Part shown: piece by piece, positions 52,293 through 60,167 of the stretch
How positions within the stretch are numbered: position 1 is the first letter of the stretch
Layout: every line of letters begins with the position of its first letter
NCBI RefSeq assembly: GCF_019972815.1
Contig: NZ_BPPA01000002.1
Coordinates: 124,001-188,000, forward strand
DNA: 64,000 nucleotides
Direction of reading: 5' to 3'
Source of the DNA: Lactobacillus huangpiensis
Lineage (GTDB): Bacteria > Bacillota > Bacilli > Lactobacillales > Lactobacillaceae
The notes under the pieces: generated by a model
Databases searched by the model: none
What the model was told of the DNA's origin: nothing
Seen by the model: only the letters and a program-made list of their open reading frames with translations
Made by a program: the position numbers and the translations under genes

Positions 52293-53150
52293 ATGGACAC
52301 AAAACCAGTAATAGATGTGCTAAATTTAAGTAAACGGTACGCAGATTTTCAACTACAAATTAACAATTTAAAAATAAATGAAGGTAGTATTGTTGGTTTA
52401 ATTGGTGAAAATGGGTCAGGTAAGTCAACTTTTTTGAATTTACTATTAAATCAAATAAAAAGTGAAATAGGCAATGTTAAAATTTTTGGTTTGGATTATG
52501 TTAAAGATGAATGCCAGATAAAACTTAACTTAGGTGTAATTTTGGAGCAAAATTATTTTCCAAACTCATTTTCTGTTCAACAAATTGAAAGAATGCTAGA
52601 AAAGGTTTATCCAAGTTGGGATAAAAAACTCTATCACAATTTAATTGATGAGTTTGATTTGCCTACCAATAAGCCTATTAGTAATTTTTCAAGAGGGATG
52701 CTTGTTAAATTAAGTTTTGCTGCCACACTTTCTCATCATCCTAAACACTTAATTGCTGATGAAGCAACTAGTGGGCTTGACCCCATTGTAAGGAGAGAAA
52801 TCTTATCTATGTTAAAAGAATTTGTAAATAATAATCAAATGACGGTATTATTGTCTTCACATATCTTAAGTGATTTAGAACAAGTTGCTAACTATTTTAT
52901 TTTTATGGAAAATGGCAATATTTTATTAAAGGGTAGTCAAGGTGAGTTGCTTAATCATTATGCAATTAAAACAGAGATAACAGACCTTCCATTGAAGAAC
53001 ATCAAATATAAACTATACCAAGATAACATGGTTCAATATCTAGTTGAAGTATCACAAGAAAGTGTTGATTATATAGATTATGCTTCATTAGAGGAAATAT
53101 TCCTATTTTTAGTAAAAGGAGTAAAGATAGATGAGAGGACTTCTTTATAA
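52293..53150 (+). CDS. ABC transporter ATP-binding protein (YtrB/Pmt-like)
   Basis: A 285-residue cytosolic ATPase with Walker A G-E-N-G-S-G-K-S-T (38-46), a degenerate signature F-S-R-G-M in place of LSGGQ, Walker B L-I-A-D-E-A-T-S-G-L-D-P and H-loop S-S-H-I. The degenerate signature and ~80-residue C-terminal extension are typical of ATPases paired with ABC-2 permeases in cell-envelope stress or peptide (PSM or bacteriocin) export systems. Start ATG follows GTGAGGTATAAAT. It overlaps the permease gene by 20 bases. No GntR regulator, usually first in such operons, is present. Substrate unknown. Confidence 0.85.
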   Translation: MDTKPVIDVLNLSKRYADFQLQINNLKINEGSIVGLIGENGSGKSTFLNLLLNQIKSEIGNVKIFGLDYVKDECQIKLNLGVILEQNYFPNSFSVQQIERMLEKVYPSWDKKLYHNLIDEFDLPTNKPISNFSRGMLVKLSFAATLSHHPKHLIADEATSGLDPIVRREILSMLKEFVNNNQMTVLLSSHILSDLEQVANYFIFMENGNILLKGSQGELLNHYAIKTEITDLPLKNIKYKLYQDNMVQYLVEVSQESVDYIDYASLEEIFLFLVKGVKIDERTSL

Positions 53151-53781
53151 GGATTTTCAACTTATACTAAATAAGCTAAGTGTGAAAAGTAGATTGCTAA
53201 TCATATTAGTACTACTTTTGGTGACAATTTTTGGTAGGGAGTCTGGAACGATTTTTCTCTCAATAATGGGACCGATTAGTTTAGCATCAATGCCAACTGG
53301 TCTATTGATTGCTGACCAAGAAAGTGGATGGAACAGATTCGTAGGTGTTTTTCCTATTCCCAAAAGAAATATAGTTTTGGCTAGATATATTTTTTGTATT
53401 TCTTTAATTGTATATATTAGCTTTATAACTTTAATTTTAAGCATTGCCACTGCTCTAATTTTCCAACAATTTAGCCTGCAAATTCATATATTGATATCGA
53501 TAGTTGGCTTATTGATTGGTATCATGTATGTAGTACTCTTACTCCCGGCAGTTTATGCTTCAGGTACGTTTGGAAGCACAATTGTGAATATACTGGTTTT
53601 AGTCCTTATTATGGGAGGGGTTTATATTTTGCAGAAAACGACTTGGGGTCTATCGTTCATCGCTTGGATTGGTAATACTAATTCTTTCCTGCTAGTAATC
53701 ACAAGCTGTATCTTAATTGCCGTAATATCAATCGTTTCACTGATAATTTCAACAAAAGTATATTCCAACACATTTAAGTAG
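53131..53781 (+). CDS. ABC-2 type permease
   Basis: 216 residues with about six membrane helices and the short M-R-G-L-L-Y-K-D-F-Q-L-I start typical of ABC2_membrane_5 permeases that pair with YtrB-like ATPases. It overlaps the ATPase gene by 20 bases, so they form one transporter. The function is probably export of, or protection against, a membrane-active peptide, by family analogy only. A 54-residue membrane protein gene follows after 18 bases. Confidence 0.8.
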   Translation: MRGLLYKDFQLILNKLSVKSRLLIILVLLLVTIFGRESGTIFLSIMGPISLASMPTGLLIADQESGWNRFVGVFPIPKRNIVLARYIFCISLIVYISFITLILSIATALIFQQFSLQIHILISIVGLLIGIMYVVLLLPAVYASGTFGSTIVNILVLVLIMGGVYILQKTTWGLSFIAWIGNTNSFLLVITSCILIAVISIVSLIISTKVYSNTFK

Positions 53782-53799
53782 TTAGGAGTTTGAACTATT

Positions 53800-53964
53800 A
53801 TGACTAAAAAATTATATCATCAAATAGCCGTTGCTTTAGCAATAGTTTCAATTGTACTCGCAGTCGGGATACTAATTTGGGGAGAAAAAGGGACTGCTTT
53901 TATTGCAATTATTCCCGCCTTAATTGCAGATTTAATAGAACGTAAGGGAAAGAAAGCAAAATAA
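53800..53964 (+). CDS. Small single-helix membrane protein (54 residues)
   Basis: A short frame with a good GTTAGGAG site 11 bases before its ATG, 18 bases after the permease stop. The protein has a K-K N-terminus, a hydrophobic stretch (about residues 8-27), a second hydrophobic segment (33-46) and a strongly basic tail E-R-K-G-K-K-A-K. I do not recognise the family. Position and RBS suggest it is the last gene of the transporter operon and may be an accessory or immunity peptide. Confidence 0.6.
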   Translation: MTKKLYHQIAVALAIVSIVLAVGILIWGEKGTAFIAIIPALIADLIERKGKKAK

Positions 53965-54277
53965 GTAAGCGTAAATCTATGATTGTTGAAAATATCCTTT
54001 TTGTTCTTAACTTTTAAATATTAGAAAGACGCTAGCTAAGTATAAAAGTGCCTTTCTAAATTATGTTCTATTGAAATAATTAACTCGAAGGACTCTACAA
54101 AAATTTAACCAAAGTAAGTTATTAAATGCTGTAAACTTTTAGTATTTATCAGCTCAATTCATATATTTTTAAAAGTGAAATTCATACCATTCAGATGAAG
54201 TTAGTTAAAACTTATTGAAACAGCACTTTCAGAAAAGCGAGAAGACACCTGATATTAAAGTCTTTTAAAATTTAGTT
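53965..54277. other. Gene-free AT-rich stretch before the rpsI remnant
   Basis: About 310 bases with no convincing coding frame, ribosome binding site or hairpin terminator. It could be decayed sequence of the inserted element; I see no recognisable integrase fragment in it. Confidence 0.4.
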
Positions 54278-54328
54278 AAACCCGATCTTAAGAAGGTTCG
54301 TAACGCTTCACGATTTAGTAAGCGCTAT
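54278..54328 (+). repeat. Diverged duplicate of the rpsI 3' end (possible attachment-site scar)
   Basis: These 51 bases align without gaps to 51786-51836 of rpsI with 9 mismatches. Read in the rpsI frame they give K-P-D-L-K-K-V-R-N-A-S-R-F-S-K-R against [16 protein letters not shown], then the stop is lost (TAT for TAA). The similarity begins abruptly upstream. Integrative elements in Streptococcus and relatives are known to use the rpsI 3' end as target, which leaves such a copy at the far end. Confidence 0.8.
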
Positions 54329-54384
54329 TTACTTATTCTTAGTGTATTGCATTATTTATTATAATAATTATTAAAGGTAGGATT

Positions 54385-54741
54385 ATGACAAAAATTGAAT
54401 TAACACGTTTTCGTATTAAAAAAGGTAAAGAATTAAGAGCACAGGAATGGATGGATTTTTTAAATAAACATCATCAAGATACTGTGGCGACAATGGCTGG
54501 AGAAAGAATGTATATTGAGACTGTATTTAAAGAGGAAAGTTCGGATGGTTACACATACTTTTATTGGTATTCTATCCAAGGAGAAGGAGGCAGTGCTGTT
54601 GAAAATTCGGAAAGCTATATTGATCAAAAACACTTAGAGTATTGGGAAGAGTGTATAGATACTGCTTATAAGCCGGTGGATATGAAAGTGATGGAAAAAC
54701 TAGTAGCACCTAAAATTAATAGCATTATAGATGCTGATTAA
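54385..54741 (+). CDS. DUF6176 family protein
   Basis: A 118-residue soluble protein starting T-K-I-E-L-T-R-F-R-I-K-K-G-K and containing W-M-D-F-L-N-K-H and H-L-E-Y-W-E-E-C-I-D, features I associate with the DUF6176 family. Function unknown; no catalytic motif is evident. RBS AAAGGTAGGATT; a TATAAT at 54360-54365 may be its -10 box, placed just after the rpsI remnant. It ends at a bidirectional terminator. Confidence 0.7.
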   Translation: MTKIELTRFRIKKGKELRAQEWMDFLNKHHQDTVATMAGERMYIETVFKEESSDGYTYFYWYSIQGEGGSAVENSESYIDQKHLEYWEECIDTAYKPVDMKVMEKLVAPKINSIIDAD

Positions 54742-54776
54742 GTGAAAATGTTAAGTTGCTTGAATAAAAGAAGAAT

Positions 54777-54807
54777 GAAAAACGTCAGATATAGTCTGAC
54801 GTTTTTA
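54777..54807. terminator. Bidirectional terminator
   Basis: AAAACGTCAGA / TCTGACGTTTT stem with 5-nt loop, between the DUF6176 gene (+) and the ABC permease (-). Confidence 0.9.
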
Positions 54808-54818
54808 TTATTTGGTTT

Positions 54819-56084
54819 TTATTCATATCTTAAAGCAGTGATTGGATCTAGTTTTGCTGCTCGTTTGGCAGGTAATGTTCCCGCTAAAAAGGTAATTAGG
54901 CAAATGATACCAATAATTAGCAAGCTGCTAGACCAGTTGAATTGAATTAAAGTAAAGCCATCTAGACCTTTTAAGAATGATTTAGCAGCAAAATTGTTTA
55001 AGGCATTGCCTAAACCCATTGCTAGTAGTAATCCCAATGAAGAGCCAAGCAAACCAATTAAGATTGCTTCACAGCTGAAAATGGAAAATACTTTACCCTT
55101 GCTGAGTCCTAATGCCTTCATAAGACCAATTTCTTTTGTACGATCTCTCACTGACATGTACAGAGTATTGATTACTCCAAAGCTGGCAGCTATCAATGCG
55201 ATAGCTCCAAAAACAATTAAAACCCCAGTGACTGCGTTGAATGTTAGGAAAAGCTCATTGACTGCTTCCTTAAGAGTCATACCCGAATATCCTTTTTTAG
55301 TTAGATTATCCTCAATTTTTTTAATACTGCTAGCACTCTTGTTAATAGGGGTAGCCATAACACTGGTATACTTATCTTTTAATGCTTGCGGAAGTCCTTT
55401 TTGGTTGGCTGAAACTATTTTTTGTCCTAAGCCATTACTGTAAATGGCAAAACCTTTTGATACTATACTGTCATTTCTTATTCCAACAACCGTAGCAGAT
55501 ATTTTTGCTCTTTTCTTAGTGACGGGTGATTTTGTGACTAAAGTTACTTTTTTACCGAGAGCATCTTGAGCATTTTTGAAGCCGTAGGATTTAACCATTG
55601 GTTTAGTGATTAGAATCTGTGATTTTTTTCCACTAGTAGCAACTTGGTGACCAACTTTTAAGTCGTAGTTGATCCCTTGGGTTATTTGCGCAGTTATAAG
55701 ATATTTAGTTTTATTAGGGCCTTGAACATAGTCAACATCACAGTCTTTTAACGCTTTAAAATCTTTCAAGCCTTTAACTGATTTGATTTTTTTAATGTCT
55801 CTTTTGTCCATCATCCCATCGGCACTTTGACTACTCTTCTTGGTATTATATTTTTGAGGCTCATTAGCATCTTGACTTGAGCTCCCAAGTGATATGCCCA
55901 TTTGCTCAGTTTTACCTACATTACCGACCTGCTTTTTCAAATAATCATTAACACCATTATTAATACCCATAGTAAAGGCAATAGTTAAGGAGCCAATGAA
56001 AACGGCTATAATGGTTAGGAATGTTCTCCCTTTATTGTGCCATAAGTTTGTAGCCGCAGAATTTAGAATATCATGGAATCTCAT
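54819..56084 (-). CDS. ABC transporter permease, FtsX/MacB type
   Basis: 421 residues. One N-terminal helix (about 21-43) is followed by a large extracellular MacB-type periplasmic core domain (about 45-280, rich in Lys/Ser) and three C-terminal helices in the FtsX domain (near 290-415). This is the layout of mechanotransmission ABC proteins that act in peptide or drug efflux. The start overlaps the ATPase stop by four bases (ATGA). With only one FtsX unit it likely dimerises. Substrate unknown. Confidence 0.88.
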   Translation of the reverse strand: MRFHDILNSAATNLWHNKGRTFLTIIAVFIGSLTIAFTMGINNGVNDYLKKQVGNVGKTEQMGISLGSSSQDANEPQKYNTKKSSQSADGMMDKRDIKKIKSVKGLKDFKALKDCDVDYVQGPNKTKYLITAQITQGINYDLKVGHQVATSGKKSQILITKPMVKSYGFKNAQDALGKKVTLVTKSPVTKKRAKISATVVGIRNDSIVSKGFAIYSNGLGQKIVSANQKGLPQALKDKYTSVMATPINKSASSIKKIEDNLTKKGYSGMTLKEAVNELFLTFNAVTGVLIVFGAIALIAASFGVINTLYMSVRDRTKEIGLMKALGLSKGKVFSIFSCEAILIGLLGSSLGLLLAMGLGNALNNFAAKSFLKGLDGFTLIQFNWSSSLLIIGIICLITFLAGTLPAKRAAKLDPITALRYE

Positions 56085-56764
56085 TGCTGTGTTCCTCCCA
56101 CTATTTGACCATCTTTAATCTGAACTTGACGCGCACACTTTTTTGCTAAATCAGGATCGTGAGTAACAATTATTAAGGTAATATTTTTTTCTTGATGTAG
56201 TTTAAATAAAATATTTTCAATATTTTCGCTAGTAGCTGAATCCAAGTTTCCTGTCGGCTCATCTGCAAAAATAATTTCTGGGTTGTTCACTAAGGCCCGT
56301 GCAATACAAACACGCTGCTTTTGACCCCCTGACAAGTCACTTGCTTTATTTTTAACTTTACTTTCTAAGCCAACTGCTTTGATGGCTGCCAATGCCTTTG
56401 ATCTGCGTTCTTTTCCTGTAATTCCACCTATTTTTAAAGGAAGCATTACATTTTCTAAAACGCTATCTTGAGCATTTAAGAAAAATTGTTGAAAAACAAA
56501 GCCAAAGGTCTGATTGCGCAATTTATTTAATGTTTTGTTTTTAATTTTACTTGTGGGCTCATTATTTAGCCATACGCTACCAGTAGTAGGGTGGTCGAGG
56601 AGTGCCAAGATGTGCATTAAAGTAGACTTGCCTGAACCACTTTTGCCAATGATAGCAACAGAATCACCTTTGTCAATCTGTAAATTAATTCCTCGTAAGG
56701 CTTCAAATTTGGTTGCTCCCTTGCCATAGGTGCGGGTTACCTCACGGGTTTCAAGTAAACTCAT
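56081..56764 (-). CDS. ABC transporter ATP-binding protein (MacB/LolD type)
   Basis: 227 residues with Walker A G-K-S-G-S-G-K-S-T (39-47), signature L-S-G-G-Q-K-Q-R and Walker B I-I-F-A-D-E-P-T-G-N-L-D, the classic short ATPase paired with FtsX-type permeases. RBS AAGAAGGAGAATCT. Expressed from a clear minus-strand promoter with a perfect palindrome over the start site, so it is probably under a dedicated repressor. Confidence 0.92.
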   Translation of the reverse strand: MSLLETREVTRTYGKGATKFEALRGINLQIDKGDSVAIIGKSGSGKSTLMHILALLDHPTTGSVWLNNEPTSKIKNKTLNKLRNQTFGFVFQQFFLNAQDSVLENVMLPLKIGGITGKERRSKALAAIKAVGLESKVKNKASDLSGGQKQRVCIARALVNNPEIIFADEPTGNLDSATSENIENILFKLHQEKNITLIIVTHDPDLAKKCARQVQIKDGQIVGGTQQ

Positions 56765-56781
56765 AGATTCTCCTTCTTTCC

Positions 56782-56798
56782 TGTATTACTGTAATACA
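56782..56798. promoter_or_regulatory. Perfect palindromic operator before the MacB-type ABC genes
   Basis: TGTATTAC-T-GTAATACA, an 8+1+8 perfect inverted repeat placed just downstream of the -10 box, covering the expected transcription start. It is the size expected for a dimeric GntR/PadR/MarR-type repressor; the regulator is not identified. Confidence 0.7.
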
Positions 56799-56801
56799 TA
56801 T

Positions 56802-56829
56802 ATAATACACCATGATTAAAAAAAGGCAA
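56802..56829 (-). promoter_or_regulatory. Promoter of the MacB-type ABC operon
   Basis: On the minus strand TTGCCT (56829-56824), 16-base spacer, TATTAT (56807-56802). Confidence 0.7.
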
Positions 56830-56852
56830 ATATTTTTTAAAAATTTTTCAGA

Positions 56853-57925
56853 CTAGGCAAACCAGGATTCCATAATTTTTATCTCTGGTTTTTCAAAGTT
56901 AATTTGTGTGAGTGCGCCATAAGGTAGAGCGGTCCTTGGATAAGCGTGGCCAATATTTACATTATATAAAATTGGTGTATTGAACTTAGCAGTTTCTTCC
57001 AACAAGATTTGTTTATATTCTGCAAAATACTTTTTATCTTGAGGTTTGCCTACTAAAATTGCGCGAACATTTCCTAAAATACCAACTTCTTCTAATTTAG
57101 CTAATTCTTGACGATAAAGTTCAGGAGCTGGTTTTTCTTCACATGTTTCTATAAAAAGTATTTTATCTTTGGCTTCTTCCGGTGTGAGTATAAGCTGATA
57201 CTGGTTAATAACAGATGGTTCGTCTGGATATCGATTTGTTGTTAAGTCATCATAAAGGCTATCGATGCAGCCACCCCATAGTCTACCTCGAACTTTTCCA
57301 TGGCCACGTAAAACTTCATAACCGGTGTCTTTGTGGCTTATTCTTTCTTTACCAATTTGTTTAATTGAGAAATCAGTTCTTTCTTCATACCAGTTTTCAC
57401 TTGCAGGAATCAGAGTAACAAGTGGATTTTCAAAGTAATGTATTAAAGTCTTTTTTGTATAAGGTAAAAGTTCATTAGCCAGTTCTGCAAAATCAGTTAA
57501 AAAGCTCGGTCCATAGAATGTTTGCAAGCCCATTTTGTAAAACATTAGATGATTATTCGTAGTATCAGAGAAGCCACTAAATAACTTGGGATGATCACAG
57601 ACAGTTTTTTAAATTCCTGATCTGCCATTAAATAGGGCAAAGTTCTGTAAGTGTCATCTCCGCCAATAGCAGCAAAAATACCTTTAATTTCTGGATCTAG
57701 AAATGCTGCTTTTAAATCGGCGGCACGTTCAGCTGGATGACTTTTAACATAAGTACTACCTGAAAGGGAATGTGGCATAAATACAGGATTTATACCAAGT
57801 TGTTTCATATGCTTAGTTCCTTGTTTTAGTTCATGGGAAACAAAACTTTCACCTAGAGTACCAGCTGATAAACTAACGATTGCTACTTTTTCACCTACGT
57901 GTAATTGCTTGGGTTTTATTAGCAT
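56853..57925 (-). pseudogene. S66-family peptidase (LD-carboxypeptidase/MccF-like), frameshifted
   Basis: Two minus-strand frames form one protein of about 357 residues. The first (from 57925) has L-H-V-G-E-K-V-A-I-V-S-L and G-G-D-D-T-Y-R-T-L-P-Y-L, then runs out of frame. The second holds L-Q-T-F-Y-G-P-S-F-L and the rest of the S66 fold. At about 57605 an A6 run (minus strand) would need to be A7 to read Q-E-F-K-K-T-V-C-D-H-P-K, which leads through G-F-S-D-T-T, the family's nucleophile elbow, into the second part. Family members trim peptidoglycan tetrapeptides or inactivate microcin C. Start ATG at 57925 fits family N-termini better than a TTG 33 bases upstream. Confidence 0.8.
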
Positions 57926-58078
57926 AGATTGCTCATCTTCTTTCTTAATGAACTTCAATTTTATTAATAATACAATAAAAATTTACTCTTAAAAACCTTT
58001 TTAACGAGATCAAAAAGGTTAAATAAGAGTATGACAATCCGAATAAATATAATTTAAATAGAAAATTGGAATAATGGC

Positions 58079-58107
58079 TTGAAAGCATCTCAATTAAGCT
58101 CTACAGT
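58079..58107 (+). promoter_or_regulatory. Promoter of the padR operon
   Basis: TTGAAA (58079-58084), 17-base spacer, TACAGT (58102-58107). The -10 box overlaps the left arm of a perfect palindrome. Confidence 0.55.
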
Positions 58108-58128
58108 ATTATATAAAATATAATACTG
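58104..58128. promoter_or_regulatory. Palindromic operator before padR
   Basis: Arms CAGTATTATAT and ATATAATACTG are perfect inverted repeats around AAA (11+3+11). The site overlaps the -10 and expected start, fitting autoregulation by the PadR protein encoded 13 bases downstream. Confidence 0.75.
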
Positions 58129-58140
58129 GAGAAAATAATT

Positions 58141-58455
58141 ATGGCAATAGTAATTCCCAACAGTCTACTAGATGGCATCATTTTGTCTTTTATCAAAAAA
58201 AATAATATCTATAGCCGTGTTATAACTGAGCAAGCTAAAGCAACCTTTGGTGTTTCCGAGTCTGTTACTTATCCTGTTCTAAGAAGATTGAAGAACGACA
58301 AATTTTTATCAACTTATTCTAAGTCTTTTCAAGGGAGAACTAAGAATTATTATCAAATTACTTCTTCAGGCAAAACAGAATTAAGATTAATAAAGGAAGA
58401 ATGGCAAAATTTTAGCACTAAAATAAACCAAGTTTTGGAGGACGCAAATGAATAA
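58141..58455 (+). CDS. PadR family transcriptional regulator
   Basis: A 104-residue winged-helix protein. The HTH region contains V-S-E-S-V-T-Y-P-V-L-R-R-L and the wing segment G-R-T-K-N-Y-Y-Q-I-T, both typical of PadR; the short C-terminal helix (about 80-104) would dimerise. RBS CTGGAGAAAATAATT. It overlaps the next gene by eight bases. PadR-HAAS-DUF4097 operons are usual in lactobacilli and are linked to cell-envelope stress. This gene looks intact although the two behind it are not. Confidence 0.9.
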   Translation: MAIVIPNSLLDGIILSFIKKNNIYSRVITEQAKATFGVSESVTYPVLRRLKNDKFLSTYSKSFQGRTKNYYQITSSGKTELRLIKEEWQNFSTKINQVLEDANE

Positions 58456-59074
58456 AATAATTGATAATTACATTTTGCAATTAAAAGATAATCTTACTAA
58501 TCTGTCTGATTCAGATATTCAAGATGTTGTGCAATTTTACCAGGAATTTTTACTTGATGGCAATTTCCACAGTGAAGCTGACATGATTACGGAGTTAGGG
58601 ACACCCAAACAGTTAGCTCGAAAAGTCATGGCCGACTATTCTGTTTCAATACCCGAAAAAGAAGAAGAGTTGCACGAAGCCTCTTCAAAGTCTAATTTAA
58701 AGACTATTTAGGTCATTTTATTAGGAGTTCTAGCAGCACCTGTCGGCATCCCTTTAGCTATTGCGGCAGTGGTAGTTATGGTAGCAGCATTGGTTGCCTT
58801 GACGGCCATATTTATCGCTTTGGCTATCGTTATTACGTCTCTATTTGTTTCTGGTATTTTTATTTTTGTTAGATCGTTTGGACTTCTTTTTGGTGGTTAT
58901 TGGGCCTCTGGCTTTTTCTATATTGGAGGAGGCTTAGTTTTAACATGTATCAGCTTAATGCTGTTTCCAATAATTATGAAGTTTATCCGTCTCTTAACTG
59001 CAGAATGTACTGCTTTTTTTCAACATATTGGAAGGAGAATTTTGAAGCACCGTTACTATAAAACAAATGCTTAA
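58448..59074 (+). pseudogene. HAAS/DUF1700 membrane protein interrupted by an in-frame TAG
   Basis: The frame 58448-59074 codes for about 208 residues: an N-terminal HAAS domain (residues 1-70, L-T-N-L-S-D-S-D-I-Q-D-V-V-Q-F-Y-Q-E) and a membrane part with three to four hydrophobic helices. A TAG at 58709-58711 falls between them (S-N-L-K-T-I-stop-V-I-L-L-G-V-L-A-A-P-V-G). A tryptophan TGG is the likely ancestral codon. The two halves remain in the same frame with no other damage, so the inactivation is recent. The soluble HAAS half may still be made. Confidence 0.8.
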
Positions 59075-59094
59075 CTGGTAAAGGAGGATTAATT

Positions 59095-59961
59095 ATGAAA
59101 AACTTTTATCGCATATGTGGATTGGCTTTAATTGTTGGTCTGGTTATGATGCTTGTCGGTTGGTCCAATAATGGTGTTAAACCAATAATCGCTAATCGTA
59201 ACTACTTTACTCTGAAAGCTATTGATAATACTAAGCTCACACGTACATATATTTCAAACCGCAAATTTAATAAAGTTTTTGTTCAAACTGACTCCTCTGA
59301 TATTTATCTGCATTCAGGTAAAAATTACCAAGTTAGAGTTACAGGTGTTAATCCAGACGCTGTACAAGTCAAAATAGCCAATAACCGTTTAGATATTTAC
59401 GAGCCCAAACCTCTTGCAATAAATTGGGGTAAAATTGGCTCCAAAATTGACGTAACGGTTCCTCAAAATGTTCACTATACTGAATTTGATAGCAACAGTG
59501 GTCACGGAAATATCAGGCTAAAAGACCTGAAAGCTAAGGCATATTTTATAAGTTGTGCCGACGGTTATCCGAATATTGATAATATTCATGCCAAAAGTAC
59601 AAGTTTATCAACTGGAGTAGGTAAAAGATTGACAGTTAATAACTCTGATCTGGGTGATTCAGGTGTCAAAATGAAAGGAGGCTGGTGCGAACTTTTAAAT
59701 TGTCGTACATCAATGACTCTAGATACTTCTAACACTAATATTACAATTTCCAATTCGCAGTTAATCAATAGAAATTCTTTTACTTTACAAAGGAGCAATT
59801 TAGCAATTAAAAATGCCCCTAACCTGAGTTATTAATTGACTGCAGATGGTAAAGCAATTAAGTACAAAGGTTCAAAGCCTTATGAAAACTTTATCAAAAA
59901 TAATTCCAAGAAAAATTTTCTTCTGTCAGATTCAACAGAGGTAACTATTACAATTAAATAA
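59095..59961 (+). pseudogene. DUF4097 family protein with a premature TAA near its C-terminus
   Basis: The frame 59095-59961 would give a 288-residue protein: N-terminal membrane helix (about residues 5-23) and an extracytoplasmic beta-helix-like DUF4097/adhesin-like region (repeats such as S-S-D-I-Y-L-H-S, D-T-S-N-T-N-I-T-I-S-N-S). A TAA at 59833-59835 stops it at residue 246, yet the same frame continues with L-T-A-D-G-K-A-I-K-Y-K-G and ends T-I-T-I-K. TCA to TAA is the simplest cause. The product may still be partly functional. RBS AAAGGAGGATTAATT. Confidence 0.75.
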
Positions 59962-60092
59962 GATTTGAAATAAAGCAACTTTTAATTTCATTAACACGTA
60001 GTTCAACTGATACTTTCAATAAAAATCATTTTGCACATCAATAATATTCCAGTAAACTTTAAAACAAGACAAATTTTTACTAATATAAAATA

Positions 60093-60145
60093 AAAAAGCC
60101 AATATCTCACACTTAACAGGGTGGAAAGATATTGGCTTTTTATTT
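60093..60145. terminator. Terminator at the end of the PTS operon
   Basis: A 15-bp stem AAAAAGCCAATATCT / AGATATTGGCTTTTT with an 18-nt loop. It ends the minus-strand PTS operon and may also stop plus-strand transcription from the DUF4097 side. Bases 59962-60092 hold nothing else I can identify. Confidence 0.85.
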
Positions 60146-60167
60146 ATATATAATTTTCAACTTTTAA

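Noticed and set aside
54994-55443. 149-residue plus-strand frame opposite the MacB-type permease
   Set aside because: Antisense shadow of a membrane protein gene with clear family membership; no RBS.
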